A stretch of 64,000 nt of DNA from Billgrantia endophytica (GCF_002879615.1 NZ_PNRF01000047.1:39388-103387); one strand, 5' to 3'; counted from the first letter of the stretch, positions 24,636-33,594 are shown. Notes: a model not told the origin generated them from the sequence alone. Numbers and translations: made by a program.

Positions 24636-25787
24636 TCAGCTGGCTTCCTTCACCATGTTGCGGGCGATGACCAGTTGCTGGATCTGGGTCGTACCTTCAT
24701 AGATGCGGAACAGGCGGACATCGCGATAGAAGCGCTCGACGGCATACTCGGCCATGTACCCGGCCCCCCCATGGATCTGTACGGCACGGTCGGCCACACG
24801 CCCGACCATCTCGCTGCAGAACAGCTTGCAGCAGGAGGCCAGCGTCGAAACGTTTTCGCCAGCATCCTTGCGCCTGGCGGCATCCAGCACCATGGTGCGC
24901 CCGGCATAGGCTTCGGTCTTGCTGTCGGCCAGCATGGCCTGGATGAGCTGATGCTCCGCCAGCGGCACGCCGAACTGGCGGCGCTCCATGGCATAGCTCA
25001 GACTCTCCTCGATCAGCCGCTCGGCGACCCCGGCGCATAGCGCCGAGATATGCAGGCGGCCTCGGTCCAGAACCTTCATGGCCGTCTTGAAGCCCACCCC
25101 TTCGCGCCCCCCGATGATGTTCTCGGCCGGTACCCGGCAGTCGTCGAAGATGATGTCGCAGGTATGGGCCCCTTTCTGCCCCATCTTGTGATCCGCAGAA
25201 CCTCGGCTCAGCCCAGGCGCATCGCCCTCGACGATGAAGGCGGTGATGCCTCGCGCACCCTTCTGGGCCGGGTCGGTGCGTGCCATGACGGTGAACAGGT
25301 TGGCCTCCGGCCCGTTGGTGATGAAGCGCTTGGTACCATTGAGCACATAGTGGTCGCCATCGCGTACGGCCGTGGTACACAGGCTCGCCGCATCGGATCC
25401 AGCGTCCGGTTCGGTCAGGCAGAAGGCGCTGATGATCTCGCCGCTGGCCAGTGCGGGTACATACTTCGCTTTCTGCGCCTCGGTGCCGTCGATCAGAATT
25501 CCCTGGGCACCGATACCATTATTGGTACCGAACCGGGAGCGGAACGCCGGCGAGGTCTTGCCGATCTCGAAGACCACGTAGGCCTCTTCTTCCATGGTCA
25601 GCCCCAGGCCGCCGTACGCCTCGGGAATCGACAGGCCGAAGAGCCCCATCTCCTTCATCTCTTCGAGAAGGGTTGCCGGGATCTCATCGTCATCCGCTAC
25701 CTGGGCTTCGCTGGGGATCAGACGCTCCCTCACGAACCGTGCAATGGTATCGACAAGTTGATCGAGCAGTTCCTGATCGCGAATCAT
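24636..25787 (-). CDS. Acyl-CoA dehydrogenase
   Basis: The 383-residue flavoprotein has FGLSIPEAYGGLGL, the FAD-contact CLTEPDAGSDAAS, TNGPEANLFTVMART, QIHGGAGYMAEYAVERFYRD and the catalytic base Glu364 in IYEGTTQIQ. It dehydrogenates an acyl-CoA at alpha-beta, passing electrons to ETF. It is the first gene of a minus-strand operon with the CoA-transferase, the 46-codon gene and the membrane transporter. An IclR-type operator lies 39-72 bases upstream. It does not show the glutaryl-CoA dehydrogenase signature start, so a different acyl-CoA is likely. Confidence 0.93.
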   Translation of the reverse strand: MIRDQELLDQLVDTIARFVRERLIPSEAQVADDDEIPATLLEEMKEMGLFGLSIPEAYGGLGLTMEEEAYVVFEIGKTSPAFRSRFGTNNGIGAQGILIDGTEAQKAKYVPALASGEIISAFCLTEPDAGSDAASLCTTAVRDGDHYVLNGTKRFITNGPEANLFTVMARTDPAQKGARGITAFIVEGDAPGLSRGSADHKMGQKGAHTCDIIFDDCRVPAENIIGGREGVGFKTAMKVLDRGRLHISALCAGVAERLIEESLSYAMERRQFGVPLAEHQLIQAMLADSKTEAYAGRTMVLDAARRKDAGENVSTLASCCKLFCSEMVGRVADRAVQIHGGAGYMAEYAVERFYRDVRLFRIYEGTTQIQQLVIARNMVKEAS

Positions 25788-25825
25788 TGGCTCCCTCGCT
25801 GTAGCGGCTCTGGCACTCGCCTTGC

Positions 25826-25859
25826 GTACGCATGGCGAATATATGTGCGCCAGGTATCA
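25826..25859. promoter_or_regulatory. IclR-type operator pair upstream of acyl-CoA dehydrogenase
   Basis: GTACG-CATGG-CGAAT (25826-25840) is followed at exactly 19 bases by GTGCG-CCAGG-TATCA (25845-25859). The first copy matches the operator at 36024 in nine of the ten arm positions except for A in place of T in the left arm and T for C at the last base. The second copy keeps only the left arm. Confidence 0.55.
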
Positions 25860-25888
25860 TTAATATTCTGCATAACATCGAATTACAG

Positions 25889-25966
25889 TCAATAAATCGA
25901 CATTCTTTCCTGATGCAAGACACCCTGGCCTGGTTCGACAACTTCGATGGCACGCATGGTGTTCAT
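25889..25966 (-). pseudogene. Stub of a zinc-type alcohol/quinone dehydrogenase gene
   Basis: An ATG at 25966 overlaps the tctA stop as ATGA and has GGAGG before it. The 25 codons read MNTMRAIEVVEPGQGVLHQE, the normal opening of zinc-binding alcohol dehydrogenases or quinone oxidoreductases. They then stop at TGA 25889 as the DNA becomes the acyl-CoA dehydrogenase promoter region. The gene was the fourth gene of the tct operon and lost all but its first ~20 codons. Confidence 0.55.
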
Positions 25967-27471
25967 GAAGCCTCCTGGCTCGTGTCGGCGGCACGGCGAG
26001 CCATGCGTTGCGCCATGACGTAACGGTAGATGGCCAGCAGGATCGAGCCTGCCGTCAGGGCGATGAAGAACCAGGTGATGGGACCACGCACGAAGATCGA
26101 CAGATCGTTGGAACCGATCAGCAGCGAGCGCCGCAGGTTATCCTCGAACATGGGTCCGAGGATGAAGCCAATCAGGAATGGCGCAGCCGGAATCGCGGCA
26201 CGGTTGAAGATATAGCCGAGTACGCCAAAGGCAAGCATCAGCCAGATATCGAAGGTGTCGTTGTTGACCGCATAAGCACCGTAGACGCAGAACATCAGCA
26301 CGATCGGAAACAGGATCGACTTGGGAATGTCGGCGATCACCGAAAAGTACTTGATGGCCATATTACCTACCACCAGCAGCAGCACGGAACTGAACATGAT
26401 GCCGATGAACAGCGCATAGATCAGCGGCAGATTCTCCTGGAACATGATCGGGCCGGGGCTCAGGCCGTGCACCATGAAGGCCCCCAGAATGATCGCCGTG
26501 ATCACGTCGCCGGGAATGCCCAGTGACAGAAGGGGAATCATGGTGGCACCGGCGACACCGTTGTTGCCGGCCTCGGCGGCAGCCACCCCCTCTACTTCGC
26601 CCTTGCCGAAATTGGCCTTGTTGGGAGAGCGGCGACGCGCATCACTGTAGGAGATGAAGGCGGCCGCCGTGGCGCCAGTACCGGGAATGGCGCCGATGAT
26701 CACCCCGATCAGGCTGCCGCGAACGATACTTTTCATGCTGCGCTTCATCTCGGCCAAGGTCACCCCGACACCGCTGGCCTTGGTCTTGAGATGTGGCAGT
26801 GCCTTCTTGCGGTAGAACTCCATGATTTCCGGAAGAGCAAACAGGCCGATCAGCAACGGAATGAAGGAAATGGTATCCATCAGGTTGTAGTTGCCGAAGG
26901 TCAGACGCTGTGAGCCATAGACGACATCCAGCCCTACCATGGACAGCAGAATCCCCATCAGCGCCGCCAGCAACCCCTTGATCATGGACCCACTGGCCAG
27001 CGAGATGATGATGGTGAGCGAGAAGCAGATCAACCAGAAGAATTCAGGGGCTCCGAAACTCAGGGCAAGCTTTGCCAGGTAAGCGGCAAAGAAGATCAGC
27101 GCGATATTGGAAATGAAGTCGGCAATGCACGAGGAATAGAGCGACATTTTCAGGGCTTTTTTCGCATGGCCCTGCTGTGCCATGGGGTAACCGTCGAGCA
27201 ACGTACAGGCATTGGCAGGCGATCCGGGTGTGCGGATCAGAATGGCCGTGATCGATCCCCCGTACATGCCGCCTTTATAAATGCCCACCAGCAGCAGAAT
27301 CGCCGCCACGGGCTGCATGGAGAAAGTGAACGGCAGCGCCAGTGCCACCGCCATGGTGGCTGTGAGCCCGGGAATGGAGCCGACCACGACGCCAATCACG
27401 ACACCGACTGCTATTGCCAGAAAATTATCCAGGCTTAGGAATATGTGTAGAACTTCCGAAAAGATTTCCAT
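25963..27471 (-). CDS. tctA: Tripartite tricarboxylate transporter, large membrane subunit TctA
   Basis: The 502-residue protein with about 12 membrane segments has the TctA signatures SIPGLTATMAVALALPFTF, GGMYGGSITAILIRTPGSPA, AIPGTGATAAAFISYSDARR and SLGIPGDVITAIILGAFMVH. It forms the channel of a Na+- or H+-driven tripartite transporter together with TctB and TctC. It follows tctB by 32 bases in the order tctC-tctB-tctA. The Shine-Dalgarno is weak. The C-terminus runs into the coupled stub of an alcohol dehydrogenase gene. Confidence 0.95.
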   Translation of the reverse strand: MEIFSEVLHIFLSLDNFLAIAVGVVIGVVVGSIPGLTATMAVALALPFTFSMQPVAAILLLVGIYKGGMYGGSITAILIRTPGSPANACTLLDGYPMAQQGHAKKALKMSLYSSCIADFISNIALIFFAAYLAKLALSFGAPEFFWLICFSLTIIISLASGSMIKGLLAALMGILLSMVGLDVVYGSQRLTFGNYNLMDTISFIPLLIGLFALPEIMEFYRKKALPHLKTKASGVGVTLAEMKRSMKSIVRGSLIGVIIGAIPGTGATAAAFISYSDARRRSPNKANFGKGEVEGVAAAEAGNNGVAGATMIPLLSLGIPGDVITAIILGAFMVHGLSPGPIMFQENLPLIYALFIGIMFSSVLLLVVGNMAIKYFSVIADIPKSILFPIVLMFCVYGAYAVNNDTFDIWLMLAFGVLGYIFNRAAIPAAPFLIGFILGPMFEDNLRRSLLIGSNDLSIFVRGPITWFFIALTAGSILLAIYRYVMAQRMARRAADTSQEAS

Positions 27472-27503
27472 AGGTCACCAGAGAAAAGTTGAGTGGCCCG
27501 ATA

Positions 27504-28004
27504 TCAAAACGGCATCAACGGAAGTGGCACATTCATTACTTCCACGAAAATGAAAGCCACACCAGCGGGAAAGATGAAAGCCAGGCTGTAGACCCACCAG
27601 GTTCTGACAGGGTGGGCAACAAACAGGATCAGCGTTGCCAGAATGCCGCTGATTATCGCACCCAGGAGTTCGAACATGGTGACGTACACCATCAGCGCCA
27701 GCACCATCAAGGCAAAGCGCAGCCAGGGTCCCTTATCGATGCGGCGCTCGTCGCTCTCTGCCTTGTTCTCGACGAATATCCCCTGAAAGATAAGCAGGAC
27801 AGAAAAGCCGAGCATCAACCAGCCCACGATCCGGGGGAGCCATCTTGGCGACATCATGGGATTCTGGAGAATAGGCGGCTCGCTGATAAAGTTGGGCACC
27901 AGATAAAAGACCAGGACCGCAGAACTTACAAGCAGCACCAGGCCCGCCAGAACGTCGCCGGAGTCATTGACCTGCCTGCCAGGCTTGGGATCAGTTGTCG
28001 TCAT
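27504..28004 (-). CDS. tctB: Tripartite tricarboxylate transporter, small membrane subunit TctB
   Basis: The 166-residue protein has four membrane helices (around residues 15-33, 55-74, 95-125 and 138-160), the usual TctB layout. MMSPRWLPRIVGWLMLGFSV is a typical TctB stretch. ATG 28004 (MTTTDPKPGRQV) fits a cytoplasmic N-terminus; the open frame extends 14 codons further upstream without a better signal. It lies between tctC and tctA. Confidence 0.85.
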   Translation of the reverse strand: MTTTDPKPGRQVNDSGDVLAGLVLLVSSAVLVFYLVPNFISEPPILQNPMMSPRWLPRIVGWLMLGFSVLLIFQGIFVENKAESDERRIDKGPWLRFALMVLALMVYVTMFELLGAIISGILATLILFVAHPVRTWWVYSLAFIFPAGVAFIFVEVMNVPLPLMPF

Positions 28005-28084
28005 TGCTACCCTCTCCACAGGGAAACAAGAGAGGCGAGGACGCATGCCCTCGCCTCAGCGTTTATGGGATTCAGCCCATTCGC

Positions 28085-29071
28085 TTACTGGCGAATGCCC
28101 GCCTGCTCGGCCACGGCATCCCACCGCTCGACTTCCTCGGCGATGAACTGCTTGAATTCCTCGCCGGCCACCTGGCCCGGCTCGGCGCCCAACTGCTCGG
28201 CGAAGTCCAGGAACTCTTCACGCTGCATCACGGCCGCCAGCGCTTCCTGCATCGCCTCATGGGCCTCCTGGGAGAAGGAGTTGTGAGCGATCAGACCAAA
28301 CCAGGCGGTGGTCACGAACTGGTCGAGGTTGTGCTCGCCGATTTCGGCCATGGTCGGCACGTCAGGCAGGTATTCGGAGCGCTCCGCGGAAGTGACCGCC
28401 AGCGCCCTGAGATCACCGGAGCGAATGTGCGAGTACACGGTCGGCATGTTTTCGAAGGAGACTTGGACATCACCGCCCAGAAGTGCCGGCAGCGCAGCAC
28501 CGCTGCCCGCGAACGGTACGGAGGTCATGTTGGTCTCGGTCAGGTTCTTGAACAGCTCGCCTGACATGTGGATCGAACTGCCCACCCCGCTGTGGCTGAA
28601 GGCCATGTTCTGCTCTTTGGCTGCTTCGACGAATTCGAGCACACTGTTGTAGGGGCTGTTGGCAGGCACCACCATGACGTTGGGAATGTCGATGATGTTC
28701 TGGATGAACAGGAAGTCCTCGACCGGATCATATGTCAGGTCGGGGTAGATTGCCGCACCGATGGTATGGCCCGGAGAGGCCATCAGGATGGTGTGATCGG
28801 CATCACGGCCGCCACGGGCCAGACGGGCGGTGGCAACGGTGGAACCGGCACCGGGACGGTTCTCGACGATGACGTTGGCGTCCAGTTCGTCCTGCAGGAG
28901 GTCGGCTACACGACGAGCCAGCACGTCGGTGGTACCGCCGGGCGCATAGGGAACGACCAGGCGGACGTCGTCAGTCGGCCAGTCATTTGCACTTGCCGTC
29001 GAGACAGACATTGTCAGTGCCAGAGCGCTACCACAAGCTGCCAGCCATGCTGCATTGATGAGTTTGTTCAT
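28085..29071 (-). CDS. tctC: Tripartite tricarboxylate transporter, periplasmic binding protein TctC (Bug family)
   Basis: The 328-residue protein has a signal peptide (hydrophobic residues 8-24, cleavage near ASA-ND). The Bug-family ligand loop VPYAPGGTTDVLAR is followed by ENRPGAGSTVATARLARG and a second loop near SGVGSSIHMSGE. It binds an organic acid in the periplasm and hands it to TctAB. It is the first gene of the tct operon, with an IclR-type operator 28-61 bases before its start. The ligand cannot be read from the sequence. A dicarboxylate is inferred because the genes under the same operator encode CoA activation and beta-oxidation steps. Confidence 0.93.
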   Translation of the reverse strand: MNKLINAAWLAACGSALALTMSVSTASANDWPTDDVRLVVPYAPGGTTDVLARRVADLLQDELDANVIVENRPGAGSTVATARLARGGRDADHTILMASPGHTIGAAIYPDLTYDPVEDFLFIQNIIDIPNVMVVPANSPYNSVLEFVEAAKEQNMAFSHSGVGSSIHMSGELFKNLTETNMTSVPFAGSGAALPALLGGDVQVSFENMPTVYSHIRSGDLRALAVTSAERSEYLPDVPTMAEIGEHNLDQFVTTAWFGLIAHNSFSQEAHEAMQEALAAVMQREEFLDFAEQLGAEPGQVAGEEFKQFIAEEVERWDAVAEQAGIRQ

Positions 29072-29098
29072 CGCGCCACCTTAATGAGTTGTCAATTT

Positions 29099-29132
29099 GT
29101 TCGCTATGCGTACATGTATTCGCAATACATAC
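29099..29132. promoter_or_regulatory. IclR-type operator pair upstream of tctC
   Basis: GTTCG-CTATG-CGTAC (29099-29113) and, 19 bases further, ATTCG-CAATA-CATAC (29118-29132). The first copy differs from the iclR operator GTTCG-GTATG-CGAAC at two positions. A small hairpin GAGAGTA/TACTCTC (29136-29155) follows immediately. Confidence 0.6.
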
Positions 29133-29349
29133 CGGGAGAGTACTTGCTTACTCTCATGATCAAAAACCCAACTTTAGTCTTAAAGAAGACAACAACATGA
29201 CCCGCTCATCTCACCGATGGCCATTGCAGAGGCCGCTTGCTCCCTGTGGGTTTGATTTTCCGGTCCCTGGTGCGAGTCGCTATGCGTTGCACTATGCTCA
29301 GCCACGGATTTCGCGACTTTCTGTCGCGTCGGCAGGGACGCGGAGGGGA

Positions 29350-29640
29350 TAGGAGGTGGCCAAGCAGGGTGGGATGGCCGTGATCAAAGGGTACGGCAAC
29401 ACTCATGCGCAGGGCATCGTGATCGTCGAGATCTTCATGGCCCAGCGCCAGCCCGTAGATACGCTATGGTACCAACGCCAGCACGCTGTGCTCGATGCGG
29501 TTCGGGTTGCGGTAACCGGTGAAACAGACGGCGATCCGACCCAGCAGCTCGAGCCGCTGGCCGATTTCCCGAAGCCCCCGTCCAAACTGAGCCGGCCGCC
29601 ATCGACATGCCTGTTTCCGGGCTAGCCAAGTCAGCCCCGG
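29350..29640 (-). mobile_element. IS1380-type transposase remnant, N-terminal part
   Basis: In the minus frame the sequence reads GRGLREIGQRLELLGRIAV, RNPNRIEHSVLALVP, then a TAG stop and RIYGLALGHEDLDDHDALR. This is the typical N-terminal region of IS1380-family DDE transposases (the LGL..L and RIYGLALGYEDLNDHDALR stretches). The internal stop and the lack of the catalytic domain show that it is dead. No clear terminal inverted repeat was found. Confidence 0.65.
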
Positions 29641-29704
29641 CCAACGGTATCGTGATATCGACTCGGGCCCGCCGTGTGGCGAGCCCGGTGCGCATGGGTG
29701 GGCG

Positions 29705-30724
29705 TCAGGCGTCCTTGTTCCGCACGGCATGGAAGTTCGCCGCGATGCGCTGCTGCAGGTAGTCGTGGGCGGTGATCGGGGGATAGGTGCGCAACGGCCC
29801 CTGGATCGTGACGTCCTTATTGGCCTGGCAGAAGAATGCCATGCTGTAGCGAGGCTTGTCGGCTTCTTCCGGTGTCGGCATGCGGACCCGATGCAGGGTG
29901 GATTTGAGCGCATCGTCACTCCAGCGCATCAGCATGTCGCCGATGTTGCAGGTGATGATGTCATCGCGGGGTACCACGCTGCTCCAGGCCGGGCCTTCGT
30001 CACTGCCGGCGACTTCGTGACCGGGGCAGACCTGCAATCCGCCTTGCCCCTCGCGCTGAAACACCATGGTCAGGCAGTCGAAGTCGGTATGCGCCCCGGC
30101 GCGCCACAGCGAGGCATCCGCCAGCGCATCCCGGTCGAGGGGAAGGTAGTGCAGCAGACGCAGCGTACTCTGGTAGTCGGGGGCATGGCGTGCATGGGCA
30201 TGAGTGAAGAAGTCGCGCTCGAAGCCCAGACGCTCGGCGAAGCACGATAGCACCCGCATCCCCAGTTGCCAGGCCTGGTGCTCGAAGTCGAGCATGATGC
30301 GCTGGAACTCGGCCAGCGTGACCTGGTCCGGCCACAGCCCTTCCATGTGCGGCAGGGTGATCTGGTAGGACTCCTTCTGGTCGGCGGTCTGCGTCGACGG
30401 CCGTACCTGGGACTTGAACTCCCAGCCAGCGTTCTGCCCCTGCTTCAGCGAGTGGCGCGCCTTGGTTGCGTCGGGCAAGGCGAAGAATTCTTCGGCGAGG
30501 GTGAATGCCTGGCGAATGTCGGCGGTGGCGATGCCGTGATTGACCAGTTGGAAGAAGCCGACATCGGTGGCCGCCTGCCATAGTCGATCGATGATCTCGT
30601 CGCGCCGGGTATCGAAGTCGGAAAGGTCGATCAGTGGAATCTCGCGCTCGGCCTCGCGGCCCTCTCCGCCCAGGGTGCGCTCCAGTTGCAGTTCCTGCAG
30701 GGTGTCATGCGTACTCGTTATCAT
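29705..30724 (-). CDS. 2-oxoglutarate/Fe(II)-dependent oxygenase (isopenicillin N synthase-like)
   Basis: The 339-residue enzyme has the N-terminal DIOX_N pattern (IPLIDLSDFDTRRDEI, then DVGFFQLVNHGI). The Fe(II) triad is His212, Asp214 (GAHTDFDCLTM) and His278 (STLHRVRMP), and Arg292-x-Ser294 (PRYSMAFF) binds 2-oxoglutarate. It would hydroxylate or oxidise a small organic substrate, which is unknown. ATG 30724 follows GGAGAACC. Context with an NMT1-type ABC transporter and an amidohydrolase on a mobile-looking segment suggests a role in degrading an N-heterocycle, for example a purine or pterin, but this is an inference. Confidence 0.88.
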   Translation of the reverse strand: MITSTHDTLQELQLERTLGGEGREAEREIPLIDLSDFDTRRDEIIDRLWQAATDVGFFQLVNHGIATADIRQAFTLAEEFFALPDATKARHSLKQGQNAGWEFKSQVRPSTQTADQKESYQITLPHMEGLWPDQVTLAEFQRIMLDFEHQAWQLGMRVLSCFAERLGFERDFFTHAHARHAPDYQSTLRLLHYLPLDRDALADASLWRAGAHTDFDCLTMVFQREGQGGLQVCPGHEVAGSDEGPAWSSVVPRDDIITCNIGDMLMRWSDDALKSTLHRVRMPTPEEADKPRYSMAFFCQANKDVTIQGPLRTYPPITAHDYLQQRIAANFHAVRNKDA

Positions 30725-30882
30725 GAAGGTTCTCCAACGTTGGGGCAGGCGTCGCCTGCCGGTCATTGGAGCAATGCCGGGCGGCTGTGGGGCCGCCTGC
30801 CGCTTCTACTCCGTGAAAGGCATGGGCCTTGGCTTTGTCTGAAAAGTCGGCGAGCGATGGCCAGACAGTTTTCAGGCAAAGC

Positions 30883-31671
30883 CTAGCGTTCGTCGTCGGC
30901 AGGAAGACTCCAGCCAAAGAACGTCTGCTGTACCAGTTGCACCGCCTTGAACAGCAACAGGCTGACGGCGGACAGGAAGAACAGTGCCGCAAAGGCCTGG
31001 GGAATCCTGAAATAGGAGGTCGAGAACTGCACGAAGTAGCCCAGCCCCTGCTCCGCGGCGACGAACTCGGCGATCACCGCGCCGATGATGGCCAGCGTGA
31101 TCGCCACCTTCAGTCCGCTGAAGATATGCGGTACCGCATAGGGCAGCCGGACCTGCCAGATCTCCCGCGCCGGAGACGCCTTGAGCGAACGTGACAGTTC
31201 GAGCATTTCGCGGGGCGTGGCCAGCATGCCGGTGGTAGTGGCGACGACGATCGGGAAAAACGCGATCAGGCAGGCGATCACCGTGCGTGGCGCGTCGCCT
31301 GCGCCGAGGATCACGATGATCAAGGGGGCGACGGCGACGATGGGCGTGGACTGTATCACCACCAGAAACGGGAACAGCGTGCGGGTCAGGAAGACCGAGC
31401 GAACCATGAGAATGGCCAGTGGCAGGCTGACCAGAATGGCGAGTGCGAATCCCATCAGGGCGACCCTCACGGTGGCCCAGAGGTGGCCCATCCAGCGCTG
31501 GCCGTCGACGTTCAGGAACGCCTCGAGGATCGCCGTCGGGGCGGGCAGCACATAATCGGGCACGCCGAACAGCCGGCATGCCAGCTCCCACAATGGCAGG
31601 ATCGCGAGCAGGGCCAGGATGGGTAGCAGGCGCTGGCCGAGGACATCGCGCAATGAAACGAGAGGCTTCAT
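30883..31671 (-). CDS. ABC transporter permease (SsuC/TauC family)
   Basis: The 262-residue membrane protein has six hydrophobic segments and the EAA-type cytoplasmic loop ELSRSLKASPAREIWQVRLP. It closes with EQGLGYFVQFSTSYFRIPQ, as in the SsuC/TauC/RibX-like permeases that work with NMT1-type binding proteins. MKPLVSLRDVL at 31671 is the likely start (11-base gap from the ATPase stop); an upstream ATG at 31692 overlaps the ATPase gene. It acts with the two genes upstream. Confidence 0.9.
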   Translation of the reverse strand: MKPLVSLRDVLGQRLLPILALLAILPLWELACRLFGVPDYVLPAPTAILEAFLNVDGQRWMGHLWATVRVALMGFALAILVSLPLAILMVRSVFLTRTLFPFLVVIQSTPIVAVAPLIIVILGAGDAPRTVIACLIAFFPIVVATTTGMLATPREMLELSRSLKASPAREIWQVRLPYAVPHIFSGLKVAITLAIIGAVIAEFVAAEQGLGYFVQFSTSYFRIPQAFAALFFLSAVSLLLFKAVQLVQQTFFGWSLPADDER

Positions 31672-31681
31672 GGTGGCTTCC

Positions 31682-32566
31682 TCAGGAGGCATGACGGATC
31701 GCCTGGTGAGTGGCAGGGCGAGGGCTGTCGGCAGCCTGGCGAGTGTTGGCCAGGGGGCTCTCGGTCAAGGCACCCGCGGTCACGTTACTCTCGCCAGGCC
31801 CCGGGGGACCGAAGATATGCCGGCGGATGCGCTGGGTATGGACGTTGAACGCCGGTAGATCGATGGTCGCCGGGGTGCGTGGGCGTGGCAGATCGATGTC
31901 GAGGCTGTCGACGATGCTCGCTGGGCGAGGGCTCATGACCAGTACCCTGTCGGCCAGCAGCACGGCTTCGGAGATCGAGTGAGTGATGAACAGCACGGTC
32001 TTGGGGCGTTCGCCCCAGATGCGCAACAGTTCGAAGCCCATCTGCTCGCGACTCAGCGCATCCAGTGCCGAGAAGGGCTCGTCCATGATCAACACCTCTG
32101 GGTCCAGCAGCAGGGCACGGGCGATGCCCACGCGCTGCTGCATGCCACCTGACAACTCGTCCGGACGGCTGGCGATGAAGTCTCCGAGCCCTACCGTATC
32201 GAGCAGTTCCCGCGCGCGGGTTCGATCCTGTCGACCCACCACCCTGCCCTGGTGACGTAGTGGAAACAGCACGTTGTCGAGCACGTTCAGCCACGGTAGC
32301 AACGTCGGCTTCTGGAATACGATGCCGACCTCTCCGCCAGGCTCCCGTACCGGGTGGCCGAACATGCGCACTTCGCCTTGGGTGGGACGAGTCAGGCCAC
32401 TGAGCAGCCGTAACAGGGTCGACTTGCCACAGCCGGACGGCCCGACCACGGCGACGAACTCGTGTCGCGCGATGCTCAGGTTCACCCCCAGCAGAGACTG
32501 TACCGGTGCCTTGCGCCTGCTGCGATAACAGTGGCCTACCTCGATGAATTCGACGTGTGGCTTCAT
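31682..32566 (-). CDS. ABC transporter ATP-binding protein (SsuB/TauB family)
   Basis: The 294-residue ATPase shows Walker A GPSGCGKST (41-49), the Q loop (VFQKPTLLPW), the LSGGMQQR signature, Walker B VLIMDEPFSALD and the switch His in ITHS. The C-terminus is extended by about 30 residues rich in Pro/Ala after DLPRPRTP, which carry no known domain. Its start overlaps the binding-protein stop by 4 bases. Confidence 0.92.
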   Translation of the reverse strand: MKPHVEFIEVGHCYRSRRKAPVQSLLGVNLSIARHEFVAVVGPSGCGKSTLLRLLSGLTRPTQGEVRMFGHPVREPGGEVGIVFQKPTLLPWLNVLDNVLFPLRHQGRVVGRQDRTRARELLDTVGLGDFIASRPDELSGGMQQRVGIARALLLDPEVLIMDEPFSALDALSREQMGFELLRIWGERPKTVLFITHSISEAVLLADRVLVMSPRPASIVDSLDIDLPRPRTPATIDLPAFNVHTQRIRRHIFGPPGPGESNVTAGALTESPLANTRQAADSPRPATHQAIRHAS

Positions 32567-33594
32567 GAGTCACCTCCTGGCATGAAGGAGCGGTCGATGA
32601 TGCTCTCCGGATCGAGTTGGGCGGGATCCATGTCCTGGGCCTCGGCGGTCCACTGCCAGGTGGTCGCCAGGCGTTCGGGATCGAAGGTCCCGAGGCCATG
32701 CGCGTCGCTGGCGTCGTTGAAGACCAGCGAGCGGATGGCTTCGATGGTGCTGGCGGCCATCTCCACCTCGACTTCGGGCACCACCGCGTGCACCGCTTCG
32801 GCTGCTTCCTGGGGGTTCTCCCAGGTGTACTCGATGGCTTTTTCGTACGCGCTGATGAAGCGTCTTGCCACCTCGGGGCGTTCCTCGAGGAAGCGCTCGC
32901 TGGCGACCAGCGTCGTGGCATACGCTTCCAGGCCAGCCTCGTGCCAGGGAATGACGCGCAGCGATTCATCGGCGGAGCGTGCATTGGCGGCATAGCGCTC
33001 GTGGTCGGTTACCCAACTGATGACCACGTCGGTGCGACCGTTGAGCAGCATCGGACTGAGGGTGCCGGGGTCGCTCTGAATCAGCTCGATATCGCCGTCG
33101 TCAACACCGTTGAGTTCCAGTAACAGGGGAAGGAACAGATTGGACGAGGTGAAGGGAGAGGTGGCGATGCGCTTGCCCTCGACATCGGCGACGCTTTCGA
33201 TACCCGACGACTCGAGCACATAGAAGGCATGCGGTGCCTGGCTGAACACCGAATAGACGCCCTTGACCGGTATTCCACCTTCGGCTTGGGCCACCATCAG
33301 CGCGGTGATGTCGGCCAGGCCGATATCGGCCTGGCGCGTGGCCAGCTTGGTCATGGCATCGGTGGAGCCACGTCCTTGAGAGATACGTACCTCCAGGCCC
33401 TCCTCCTCGAAGAAGCCTTGTGCCAGGCCGACATAGACCGGGGCCTTGTCGCCTCCCGGTAGCCAGTCGAGCTGAAAGGTCACTTGCTCGTTGGCATGGG
33501 ATAATGGGCTCATCGACAGCAGCAGAGTGCCGGCCAGAAGCATGGCCAATGGTTTGGCAGACGCGTCGGTAAAGTGTGTCGGTACAGGGTTCAT
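32563..33594 (-). CDS. NMT1/THI5-like ABC substrate-binding protein
   Basis: The 343-residue protein has a signal peptide (hydrophobic about 15-29, cleavage near SHANEQ). The NMT1 opening VTFQLDWLPGGDKAPVYVGL (normally LDW.PN..H) is followed by QGFFEEEGLEVRI. GRGSTDAMTKLATRQADIGL and FVVISW-like loops shape the ligand pocket. Such proteins bind hydroxymethylpyrimidine, riboflavin or other heterocycles. ATG 33594 is used because GGGAGAAAAACACA precedes it. It heads the transporter operon and diverges from the amidohydrolase. Confidence 0.88.
   Translation of the reverse strand: MNPVPTHFTDASAKPLAMLLAGTLLLSMSPLSHANEQVTFQLDWLPGGDKAPVYVGLAQGFFEEEGLEVRISQGRGSTDAMTKLATRQADIGLADITALMVAQAEGGIPVKGVYSVFSQAPHAFYVLESSGIESVADVEGKRIATSPFTSSNLFLPLLLELNGVDDGDIELIQSDPGTLSPMLLNGRTDVVISWVTDHERYAANARSADESLRVIPWHEAGLEAYATTLVASERFLEERPEVARRFISAYEKAIEYTWENPQEAAEAVHAVVPEVEVEMAASTIEAIRSLVFNDASDAHGLGTFDPERLATTWQWTAEAQDMDPAQLDPESIIDRSFMPGGDS

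Noticed and set aside
23433..25040. A 535-codon plus-strand frame opposite the CoA-transferase and acyl-CoA dehydrogenase
   Set aside because: Those two genes are certain, and the antisense frame spans their boundary without any domain.
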